A DNA stretch of 23,344 bases from an uncultured Chloroflexota bacterium (GTDB taxonomy: Bacteria; Chloroflexota; Anaerolineae; Caldilineales; Caldilineaceae). The translations under genes were made by a program, and so were the position numbers. Below, piece by piece: positions 17,013 to 23,344 of this stretch. Where the stretch lies: NCBI GenBank assembly GCA_903879975.1, contig CAIRNL010000013.1, positions 1 through 23,344 of the forward strand, written 5' to 3'. Below the pieces are notes generated by a model. The model did not search any database and was not told the origin of the DNA. It saw only the letters and a list, made by a program, of their open reading frames with translations. Each line of letters begins with the position of its first letter. Position 1 is the first letter of the stretch.

Positions 17013-19198
17013 ACGATGCGATGCAAGGCGGCCGGGTGCGGTGGATACTGGTCGGGGCAGTAGCCACTTACGCTGCCTTCGTTGTGGGTTATGCCCTGGT
17101 GACGCCGGTTTTTGAGGGCTTCGACGCCCAGGCGCACTATGCTGCCGCAATCTTTTACCGGGCCGAGCGTCGCCTGCCGGAACTGACGCCGGAGACGGTG
17201 ATCGATTCCTACGAACTGATCACGCAGCCGCCGCTCTACCACGCTCTGGCCGGGCTAGCGGCGCTGGGATGGCCGGTCCAGGAAGCGCGTACCTTTGCCC
17301 AGCAAAGCAGGAACCTCTATTTTGACAAGTCGTTGAGCTACCGGCAGAGTGTGGTGCTGCCCGGCATGCCGCTTGCAGCCCTGGCGCCGGCCTGGATTGC
17401 ACGGTTCGTCTCAGCGCTTGGCGGGCTGTTGGCGCTGCTCTGCACGTGGTGGCTGGCGTGTATCCTGTTTCCGCGCCGGCCGTGGCTGGCCCTGGCAGCT
17501 ACGGCCGGCGCCGTGCTGAATCCACAGTTTTTGTACACGTCGATCAGCATCACCAACGACGCGTGGTCTGCGGGGACGGCAGCGCTCGCCCTGGCGGTGG
17601 CCGCACATGCCACACTAAACGCCCACAGCCCGCGCGCTTGGCTGTGGGCTGGTCTGGCGTTGGCGCTGGCCGGTCTCACCAAGTACAGCGCGCTTTTGGT
17701 CGCCGTGCCAATGGCTATCTTCTGGCTGGCGTACTGGCAGCGCCAGGGCTGGCGACCGGCGTACACCGGCGCATTGTGGGCGGCAGGCGCATTTACCCTG
17801 CTGGCCGGCTGGTGGTTTGCGCGCAACCTGTGGCTCTACGGCGAGATCGTTCCTTTCGAACGCATGGCGGCGGTGCTGCCCACCATGCGCCGCGCCGTAC
17901 CGTACGACCTCGCCCGCACGCTAGCACACGGGCCGTGGCTGGTGGCATCATTCTGGGGCGTCTTCGTCGCCATCATTACGCCACCCTGGTATCTTGACGC
18001 CACGCTCTGGTTCATGACTGGGGGCTTGGCGGGGCTGGTTCCAGCGTTGCGGTTCGTGCGGCGCTCGTTGGCGGGACTATCGCTCGTCTATCTGGCGCTG
18101 CTGCCGTGGCTGGCGATCGTGGCGTTGAGCGTCCTCTACTGGACACAGACCGTCGAGTATGGCGAACAGGGGCGGCTGGCGCACATCGGCGCATCGGCCT
18201 TTGGTATCACGATGGCGGTGGGCTGGACCGGCTGGATTCCTGAGCGATGGCGCTCGCTGATGTGCGGGCTGCTGGTGGCAACGATGATCGCGGCGGCAAC
18301 GGTAGGCTTCCTGGTGCTGCGTGATGCCTTCGCCTTGCCGCCGGCGGTGAACGCGATGCCGGCGCCTCAACGTGCCATAGATGCCCGTTTTGACGGCGGC
18401 ATGCGCGTGATCGGTGTCGACTTCCCGGCGGGCGCCGCGGCCGCGCCCGACTCGAAAATGCCCGTAACCTTCTACTTCACAACCGGCGCGCCGATTGCGG
18501 CAGATTATACGCTCTTCCTCCATCTTGCCGGCGCCGGCGACGAACTGCTCTATCAGTTTGACGGCGTTGCTCAGGCTGGACGCCACCCCACGCGCCAGTG
18601 GGTGCCCGGCGTGGTCTTTGCCGATCGCTACGACCTGCCGATTCCGGCTACGGCGCGCCCGCAACTGGCGACGTTGTCGCTCGGCTTTTACCCGGCCGAA
18701 GATGTTGCGCAGCGTCTCCCGGTGATGGATGCAAGCGGACAGGCGCTGGGGGATCGGCTGGTAGTAGCGCCAGTGCGAATTGTTGGGCAGGAGCAAGGCA
18801 TTGCGGACACCCGGCCTCCGCTGGCGGTCTTCGACAACGGCATCACGCTGCTTGATGCCGAACTCCGTGCCAGCGATGACGGCAACCCGACCGGTGCTGT
18901 GCTGACCTGGGGGACGATCGCCACCCAGGACGTGGATTACACTGCGTTTGTGCAGGTGCTGGACGCCGAGAACCGCATTCTGGCCCAGGTCGACCGCCAG
19001 CCGCAAGGGGGCGAGGCGCCTACTTCCACCTGGCGCGCCGGTGACGTCGTATCGGATGAGGTCGCGTGGACACCGGACACTGCCGGCTGGGCACGTCTCA
19101 TCGTCGGGCTCTATGGTGCCGACGGCAGGCGGCTTGGTGTGGCCGAGCCGGCAACGCTGGCCGATGCGGTGCAGATCGCCGTTGCTTCCGAACCGTAA
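17009..19198 (+). CDS. GT-C membrane glycosyltransferase with two C-terminal beta-sandwich modules
   Basis: A 729-residue membrane protein. Residues 1 to about 445 hold around ten membrane helices. The first extracytoplasmic loop carries FEGFDAQAHY (D39, H43) and QPPLYH (73-78), the acidic/His pattern of GT-C enzymes that use polyprenyl-phosphate sugars. The tail has two repeats of a beta-sandwich module, about 457-590 (ARFDGGMRVIGVDF ... SLGFYP) and about 605-729 (AVFDNGITLLDAEL ... VGLYGADGRRLG), each with a P-T-x-x-W-x-x-G-x-V core. By topology the modules should lie outside the membrane. The start at 17009 overlaps the upstream stop. It is the last gene of the central operon. Substrate unknown; related enzymes transfer mannose or arabinose-type sugars. 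Confidence 0.85.
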   Translation: MNDAMQGGRVRWILVGAVATYAAFVVGYALVTPVFEGFDAQAHYAAAIFYRAERRLPELTPETVIDSYELITQPPLYHALAGLAALGWPVQEARTFAQQSRNLYFDKSLSYRQSVVLPGMPLAALAPAWIARFVSALGGLLALLCTWWLACILFPRRPWLALAATAGAVLNPQFLYTSISITNDAWSAGTAALALAVAAHATLNAHSPRAWLWAGLALALAGLTKYSALLVAVPMAIFWLAYWQRQGWRPAYTGALWAAGAFTLLAGWWFARNLWLYGEIVPFERMAAVLPTMRRAVPYDLARTLAHGPWLVASFWGVFVAIITPPWYLDATLWFMTGGLAGLVPALRFVRRSLAGLSLVYLALLPWLAIVALSVLYWTQTVEYGEQGRLAHIGASAFGITMAVGWTGWIPERWRSLMCGLLVATMIAAATVGFLVLRDAFALPPAVNAMPAPQRAIDARFDGGMRVIGVDFPAGAAAAPDSKMPVTFYFTTGAPIAADYTLFLHLAGAGDELLYQFDGVAQAGRHPTRQWVPGVVFADRYDLPIPATARPQLATLSLGFYPAEDVAQRLPVMDASGQALGDRLVVAPVRIVGQEQGIADTRPPLAVFDNGITLLDAELRASDDGNPTGAVLTWGTIATQDVDYTAFVQVLDAENRILAQVDRQPQGGEAPTSTWRAGDVVSDEVAWTPDTAGWARLIVGLYGADGRRLGVAEPATLADAVQIAVASEP

Positions 19199-19261
19199 CC
19201 CCAAAGCGCGCAGGTTCTTCATTCTATGGCAGCCCCATTTGTCAAGAGACTGTTGGCGAAA

Positions 19262-19357
19262 TCAGGCGTCGAAATCTGTCTCAGAGTTCTGGACACATTC
19301 CGTCTGCGCAACCAACTGCGTCTCCATGGGTATCGTCATCGACTCGATCTGCATCAT
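19262..19357 (-). other. Tiny minus-strand reading frame with a strong Shine-Dalgarno
   Basis: A 31-codon frame: MMQIESMTIPMETQLVAQT and onward, stopping at TGA. AGGAGG stands five bases before the ATG, which is better than most real genes here, but the peptide matches nothing I recognise. It lies in the disturbed stretch 19199-19744 beside the IS remnant. It may be the truncated start of a lost gene or chance. Confidence 0.2.
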
Positions 19358-19416
19358 CGTGGCCTCCTCTTTGCCCAGCTTTATACGTCATAGCAATGCA
19401 TGGCAATTATAGATGA

Positions 19417-19650
19417 TACCGTGATTGCTAGTGAGCGTTGGTAAAGGCAAGAGCGACGATTGAAGCATAAACTCTGAAGAAGAAACCTGGATGAGTGCGT
19501 GCATGAAGGCGTTCCACGGCCATCTTTTCGAGTTGGCTATTGACTGTCTCGATGGCGCAGCGACGAGAGCGGAGGTCGTTTAGCAACTCCATCCTCTGCT
19601 GAGACCCCATGAACGCCAAATTTACCATCGCTCAACTAGCAATCAAGGTA
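19417..19650 (-). mobile_element. Short inverted-repeat element with transposase remnant (IS982-like, internally deleted)
   Basis: The ends form imperfect inverted repeats: 19417-19445 and 19621-19650 (29/30 bases, with two mismatches and one extra base). The shared core is TGATTGCTAGT and the matches run out to ACC/GGT ends. Between them the minus strand encodes up to 66 residues (19628-19428) whose end, LRSRRCAIETVNSQLEKMAVERLHART, followed by a hydrophobic Val-Ala-Leu stretch, resembles the C-terminus of IS982-type transposases. The left repeat contains the stop codon. Only the last part of the transposase survives, so the element cannot encode its own transposition. No target duplication is seen. 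The IS982 call is from memory of motif style; another DDE family is possible. Confidence 0.65.
19428..19628 (-). pseudogene. Transposase C-terminal fragment
   Basis: At most 66 codons (ATG at 19628 to TAG at 19428). The C-terminal motif RRCAIETVNSQLEKM, a His-Ala-Arg-Thr-His stretch and a hydrophobic tail resemble the final segment of IS982-like transposases, which are normally around 250-300 residues. The catalytic N-terminal and central parts are missing. The ATG lies inside the terminal repeat and may not be a real start. Confidence 0.55.
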
Positions 19651-19726
19651 CTGTTTGCGCATGGTAATTCAGGACTTTATTTCAGCCGTTTTGATTGTCC
19701 AAATTTCTGGGCCCGTTATATTCCGG

Positions 19727-19735
19727 TGATACAAT
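19727..19735 (+). promoter_or_regulatory. Extended -10 box just before the broken GT-C gene
   Basis: TGATACAAT is an extended -10 (TG-A-TACAAT). A transcript would begin near 19742, only about three bases before the GTG at 19745, so the mRNA would be nearly leaderless; no Shine-Dalgarno is visible. A second possible pair, TTGTCC (19695-19700) and TATATT (19717-19722) with a 16-base spacer, lies just upstream. Confidence 0.35.
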
Positions 19736-19744
19736 CCATTAGCT

Positions 19745-20330
19745 GTGGACCCTGAAAGACGATTTGCCCCGTTGCCCTGGCTCTTGCTGCCATTGCTGGC
19801 TGTACCGGCGTTTTGGCCGCTTGCCGACAATAGCCTGACCGCTTCCTTTGACGGGGCTACGCACTTGCTGCGCCTCGGTGCTTTGCAGCGGGCCGCCGGC
19901 GAAGGTGTAATTCCCCCACGCTGGCTGCCTGGCTCGGCTACGTGGCGTGGCGGTGCAGACGCTTGCTACCACCGTGCGCCCGAAAGATTCGCTTACTGTG
20001 ACCCTGCAGTATGATGTTCTGGCGCCGGCTGCAGTCGACTTAACGCGCTTCGTGCATCTCTACGATCCAGCGCAAGGGATAGCAGGGCAGGTAGACGGCA
20101 TCCCGCAGCAAGGACTCAACCCGACCTGGGCTTGGCTGCCGGGCGAAGAGGTTATCGACCGGGTCGTGCTCACCGTGGCGCCGGATACGCCGCCCGGCCG
20201 CTATCGACTTGTCACCGGCTTTTACGATGCGGCGCGCGGGGGCGAGCGTCTCGGCGCATTCGAGGCGGACGGCGAACCATTGCCCGATAACCTGGCGCCG
20301 CTGATGGAGATCGAGATTCATGCGCAGTAG
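19745..20330 (+). pseudogene. GT-C gene reduced to its N- and C-terminal ends
   Basis: Two pieces in different frames. From GTG 19745 to about 19940 the frame reads a hydrophobic start, PLPWLLLPLLAVPAFWPLAD, and FDGATHLLRLGALQRA with PPRWLPG, the beginning of a GT-C-type membrane protein. From about 19947 to 20330 a shifted frame reads LTVTLQYDVLAPAAVDLTRF, then NPTWAWLPGEEVIDRVVL and YRLVTGFYD, the beta-sandwich tail seen in neighbouring GT-C genes. The membrane core of several hundred residues expected between them is absent. The simplest reading is an internal deletion plus frameshift. The tail's last base positions overlap the next start by 11 bases. The tail could still be made as a small protein, but there is no evidence for that. 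Confidence 0.7.
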
Positions 20331-22260
20331 CGAAGAGCGCGCTACGCTGCAAGCCGACACTGATAGCATCAATTCGGTGCGCACGCCCGGGTTCTGGCGT
20401 GTTGCCCTACTGGCCGTCGTGCTGCTGGCGTTTGGCCTGCGCACCTATTGCCTGGACTTTCAGAGCCTGTGGAGTGACGAAGGCATCAGTTTGCAGCGCG
20501 CTCAGATGGCGCTGCCCGAGATGCTGGACGCTATGCCTGTCGAGCATATGCCCGGCTATTTTGCGTTGCTCATCGGTTGGGTACGCTTGGCGGGGACGAG
20601 CGACTTTGCGCTGCGTTTCCTCTCGCTATGGGCGAGCGTGCTGGCAGTGGCGCTGATCTACCGGCTGGCGCGCACGTTCGGCACCGACAAAGCGTGCGGC
20701 GCGCCGACGGCGCCGGTGGGCACAGCCGCAGCGCTGTTGCTGGCGACCAATGCGTTTCAACTCTGGTACGCGCAGGAAGCGCGCATGTATAGCTGGCTGC
20801 TGGCGACGGCGCTCGTCTCGGCGCTGGCACTCTGGCAATTGGTCGTGCGGCGTGGCAATAGCTGGCTGTGGGGCGGTCTCTACGCAGTGGCAACGGCCTG
20901 GTGCATCTACCTGCATTTGTACGGCGCGCTCGTCCCGCTGGCGCAGGCTATCTTTGTTGTGGGCTGGAGTATCGCCACAGGTGACGGCCGTGGCTTTGCG
21001 CGCTGGACGGCTGCTTCACTGGCGGCACTGTCGATGTTCGTTCCGTGGCTGCCGCGTGCGCTGGGCATCTTTGGCTTCAGCGGCTGGCGCGTCGCCGGCG
21101 ATCCGGCCGAGATTCCCTGGCGCTACCTGGCGGCCTTTACGGCGGGCGACGCCATGCCCGATCCCTGGCACGGCACGCTGCCCTGGGTCTACGCACTGCT
21201 GGCATTGGGCGGGATCTATGTCTGGTGGCGCGTGAGGCGTGCAGCGAGCCTGTTGCTGGTGGCGAGCGTGGCGCTACCCATGGCCGGTGTCCTGGCACTG
21301 GCGCTGCGCAACCCGGATTATCACGAACGCTACGCTATTGCCGTCACCGGCCCGTTGCTGTTGCTGGCGGCCGGCGGTCTGGGCATCTTCGAACCCGGCT
21401 TCTGGCGCAAGGCGAGTGCATGGCCGGGACGGTGGGACGGTGCCGTGATGGTGCTGCTTGGCCTGGCGCTGGCGGGGGGCAACCTGCTTGCCGTCCAGCA
21501 CCACTACACGGACACCTCGCTGCACAAACCTAATTTCCGCAGTGCGGCGCATACGATTATGGCCGGCCTGGCACCCGGCGACGTCGTGCTGGTGGATGGC
21601 CCTGACCCGAGCAAGGTCTTCCTCCACTACTATAGCGGAGCAGCGCCGGTGATCGCCGTCAGCGAGCTGGAACAGGAGACACTGGCCAATGCTGACGGCA
21701 AGCTGCGGGCGCGGCTCGGCGATGCCCCGCGTGCCTGGGAATTGCTCTACTTCCACGCACCGGCAACCGTCCAGATGTGGCTGGCAACGCAGGCATGGGC
21801 TACCGAGCCGACGTACCACAATGGGATTCGCGTCACGCTTTACGGGCTGGACACGGGCACCGCTACGACTGTCCCACTGGACATTGATTTTGGTACAGCA
21901 CTGACGCTGCAAGATGCCACACTCAGCACGCTGGAGCCGGCGCCGGGTGACTTGCTGCGTATAACGACCCATTGGCTCACCAAAGAGCAGGCACCAGAGT
22001 GGAAATTCAGCCTGCGCCTGGAGGATGCCGCCGGCCAGACGATGCAGATGATCGACTATACGCCGCAGAACTGGTTTGCGCCCACCAACGCCTGGATCGT
22101 GGGCCAGCCGGCGCGCGACCAACGGGGCATTCTGCTGCTGGCGGACCTTTCGCCCGGTGAGTACCGGCTGACGCTGCGCTTGTACGATCCTGCCACTGGT
22201 GCGCCGGTAGAGACGACCCGCGGCCAGGATGTGGAACTGGCGCGGCTGCGCATCCATTGA
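20320..22260 (+). CDS. GT39-like (PMT/ArnT-type) membrane glycosyltransferase with beta-sandwich tail
   Basis: A 646-residue membrane enzyme. The first extracytoplasmic loop has SLWSDEGISLQRAQ with the acidic pair D53-E54, and H76 in VEHMPGYFALLIGW. LWYAQEARMYSWLLATALV is a motif I know from GT39 proteins. About ten membrane helices run to near residue 400, with a soluble stretch after that. The C-terminal module (about 517-646) is the shared beta-sandwich with NAWIVGQPARDQ and LRLYDPATGAPV. The ATG at 20320 overlaps the tail of the upstream pseudogene by 11 bases, with GGAG about 11 bases upstream. It should transfer a sugar from a polyprenyl-phosphate donor on the outer face. Target (glycan, lipid or protein) unknown. 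Confidence 0.85.
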   Translation: MRSSEERATLQADTDSINSVRTPGFWRVALLAVVLLAFGLRTYCLDFQSLWSDEGISLQRAQMALPEMLDAMPVEHMPGYFALLIGWVRLAGTSDFALRFLSLWASVLAVALIYRLARTFGTDKACGAPTAPVGTAAALLLATNAFQLWYAQEARMYSWLLATALVSALALWQLVVRRGNSWLWGGLYAVATAWCIYLHLYGALVPLAQAIFVVGWSIATGDGRGFARWTAASLAALSMFVPWLPRALGIFGFSGWRVAGDPAEIPWRYLAAFTAGDAMPDPWHGTLPWVYALLALGGIYVWWRVRRAASLLLVASVALPMAGVLALALRNPDYHERYAIAVTGPLLLLAAGGLGIFEPGFWRKASAWPGRWDGAVMVLLGLALAGGNLLAVQHHYTDTSLHKPNFRSAAHTIMAGLAPGDVVLVDGPDPSKVFLHYYSGAAPVIAVSELEQETLANADGKLRARLGDAPRAWELLYFHAPATVQMWLATQAWATEPTYHNGIRVTLYGLDTGTATTVPLDIDFGTALTLQDATLSTLEPAPGDLLRITTHWLTKEQAPEWKFSLRLEDAAGQTMQMIDYTPQNWFAPTNAWIVGQPARDQRGILLLADLSPGEYRLTLRLYDPATGAPVETTRGQDVELARLRIH

Positions 22261-22297
22261 TGACATCATTTTTGTCCTGCGACAGTTCAGTGTAAGC

Positions 22298-22306
22298 TGC
22301 TATGAT
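22298..22306 (+). promoter_or_regulatory. Extended -10-like box before the last gene
   Basis: TGCTATGAT fits an extended -10 (TG-C-TATGAT). It overlaps the ATG at 22302; if it is a real promoter, that ATG would not be transcribed, and GTG 22326 would be the start. An 11-base dyad, TGATGACATCA (22258-22268), lies just upstream over the previous stop and could be a regulatory site or chance. Confidence 0.2.
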
Positions 22307-23344
22307 ATTGGCAGTCAACGTACGGGTGGATCGTTCCGCCTCATCTAGCGATATCGAGAGTGCATCTGTTGCGCAGTTCCGCTCACCGTGGCCACGGTTG
22401 GCGTTGCTTGCTTTGCTGTTGCTAGCTTTCGCACATGCTGTCATCCTGCTCGATGCCAAGGACCTGTGGTGGGATGAGAGTCTGAGCCTGCAACGCGCGC
22501 AGGAGAATCTGCCCAACCTGCTGCGCGGCGTGCTCGTTGTCAAGGATGGCCTGAGCGAGGTGCAGACCATCGACCAACACCCGTTTTTCTCCTTCCTGCT
22601 GCAGGGCGCGCTGATTCGGTTGGCGGGTGATAGCGTTTTTGTGCTGCGCTATGTCTCGACCATGGCGGCTGTCCTGTTTGCGGCTGTCTCCTGGACTTGG
22701 GGACGCTGGCTGGTGCGGCGTGAGCTCGCTGCGCCGTCGGCGGCCTGGTGGGTGATATTGCTGGCCGCAATCAGCCCATTTCTGCTGTGGTACGGACAGG
22801 AGGCGCGTCCCTATGCCCTGTGGGCGGCGCTGGCATTGTTGAGCACTTACCTTCTCGTGCGTGCCATGGAGGGCGAGCACCTCGCCTTGCCTTTCCTCGT
22901 CGCTTTCCTGACGGTCGAAGCCGCATTCGCCTTCACGCACTATTATGCTGTCTTCCTGATTGCCCTGCACGGATTGATCCTTGCGCTCTACTTCTGGCGA
23001 CGGCGCGTGCGAGTCGGGCTGTTGCTGACGGCGGGACTGCTGCTCTTTGGCGCGGCCGTGGGGGCCTACGCTGCGTGGACCATCTTCAGCCAGGGTGGCG
23101 GCCAGAATTTTGCTTCGATCTCACTACATATCCTCGTGCCGGATCTGGTCAATGCCTTCAGCCTTGGCCTCAGCGTCGATCTAGCCGTTGTCTGGCCACT
23201 CGATCTGCTGTTTGTGTTGATGGTGCTGGTCGCTACAGCCTGGTCGCTCCGCTCCAAGTCAGCTTGGGCAAGCGGCGGCTGGATTCTGCCTGCTGCGCTG
23301 CTTATGCCCGTCGCTCTCGTGCTGCTGCTCGACCGCGTTCATCC
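22302..23344 (+). CDS. GT39-like membrane glycosyltransferase, 3' end beyond the window
   Basis: At least 347 residues, open to the window edge. It parallels the upstream GT39-like gene: DLWWDESLSLQRAQENLPNLL (acidic pair D58-E59), then DQHPFFSFLLQGALIRLAG (H93-P94) and LWYGQEARPYALWAALALL. Several membrane helices follow. This is a tandem paralogue, closest at the catalytic loop. A longer loop (about 75-90, VVKDGLSEVQTI) separates the motifs compared with its neighbour. Starts in frame: ATG 22302, TTG 22308 and GTG 22326; none has a clear ribosome site. The C-terminal beta-sandwich, if present, would be outside the window. Confidence 0.8.
   Translation, partial: MILAVNVRVDRSASSSDIESASVAQFRSPWPRLALLALLLLAFAHAVILLDAKDLWWDESLSLQRAQENLPNLLRGVLVVKDGLSEVQTIDQHPFFSFLLQGALIRLAGDSVFVLRYVSTMAAVLFAAVSWTWGRWLVRRELAAPSAAWWVILLAAISPFLLWYGQEARPYALWAALALLSTYLLVRAMEGEHLALPFLVAFLTVEAAFAFTHYYAVFLIALHGLILALYFWRRRVRVGLLLTAGLLLFGAAVGAYAAWTIFSQGGGQNFASISLHILVPDLVNAFSLGLSVDLAVVWPLDLLFVLMVLVATAWSLRSKSAWASGGWILPAALLMPVALVLLLDRVH

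Noticed and set aside
19199..19416. A plus-strand frame from ATG 19226 (about 55 codons, MAAPFVKRLLAKSG and onward).
   Set aside because: It has no ribosome site, no recognisable motif, and lies in a disturbed intergenic stretch; it is probably chance.
1..23344. CRISPR arrays, tRNA or rRNA genes, phage genes, defence systems or toxin-antitoxin pairs.
   Set aside because: No regularly spaced repeats, tRNA-like cloverleaf or rRNA sequence was seen by eye, and no phage, nuclease or toxin motif appears in the coding regions.

Overview
The window is 23.3 kb of GC-rich bacterial DNA. Nearly all of it is a plus-strand cluster for making or modifying a cell-surface glycan. The mix of genes (GT4/GT2 fusions, WsaF-like transferases, a polymorphic beta-helix secreted protein with a choice-of-anchor-Q-like end, and GT-C enzymes with beta-sandwich tails) is the kind I associate with filamentous Chloroflexota (Anaerolineae/Caldilineae). 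That assignment is an inference from gene style; no marker gene is present.

Left block (6-4614): two soluble glycosyltransferase genes. One is a 1069-residue protein with two GT-B modules plus a helical and beta-rich tail. The other is a GT4 protein whose most likely start is the GTG at 3226. A gap of about 250 bases follows, with a bulged hairpin and a possible extended -10 box. Next is a secreted beta-helix/FnIII protein (4865-7027). The gap after it (7028-7398) holds two about 90% identical copies of a long hairpin element and, between them, a separate terminator-like hairpin.

Central operon (7399-19198): ten genes, tightly packed, with ATGA or TGATG overlaps at five junctions (one of them a 14-base overlap is additional). 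In order: GT2; GT2-GT4 fusion; orphan helical/coiled-coil protein; GT4; GT2; LysE-type exporter; small membrane PH-like protein; GNAT acetyltransferase; GT4; GT-C membrane transferase with two C-terminal beta-sandwich modules. Cytoplasmic GT2/GT4 enzymes would build a glycan on a carrier, and the GT-C enzymes would add sugars from polyprenyl-phosphate donors on the outer face. No flippase, polymerase, ABC exporter or initiating transferase is visible in this window.

Right block (19199-23344): a disturbed intergenic stretch carries a roughly 234-bp element with near-perfect 29/30-nt terminal inverted repeats around a C-terminal transposase remnant (IS982-like by eye). After it come a GT-C gene that appears to have lost its membrane core (N-terminal and C-terminal pieces in different frames), an intact GT39-like enzyme, and a second tandem GT39-like enzyme that runs off the window end. 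The same beta-sandwich module occurs four times in this block and the end of the central operon, which is the most striking architectural theme of the window.
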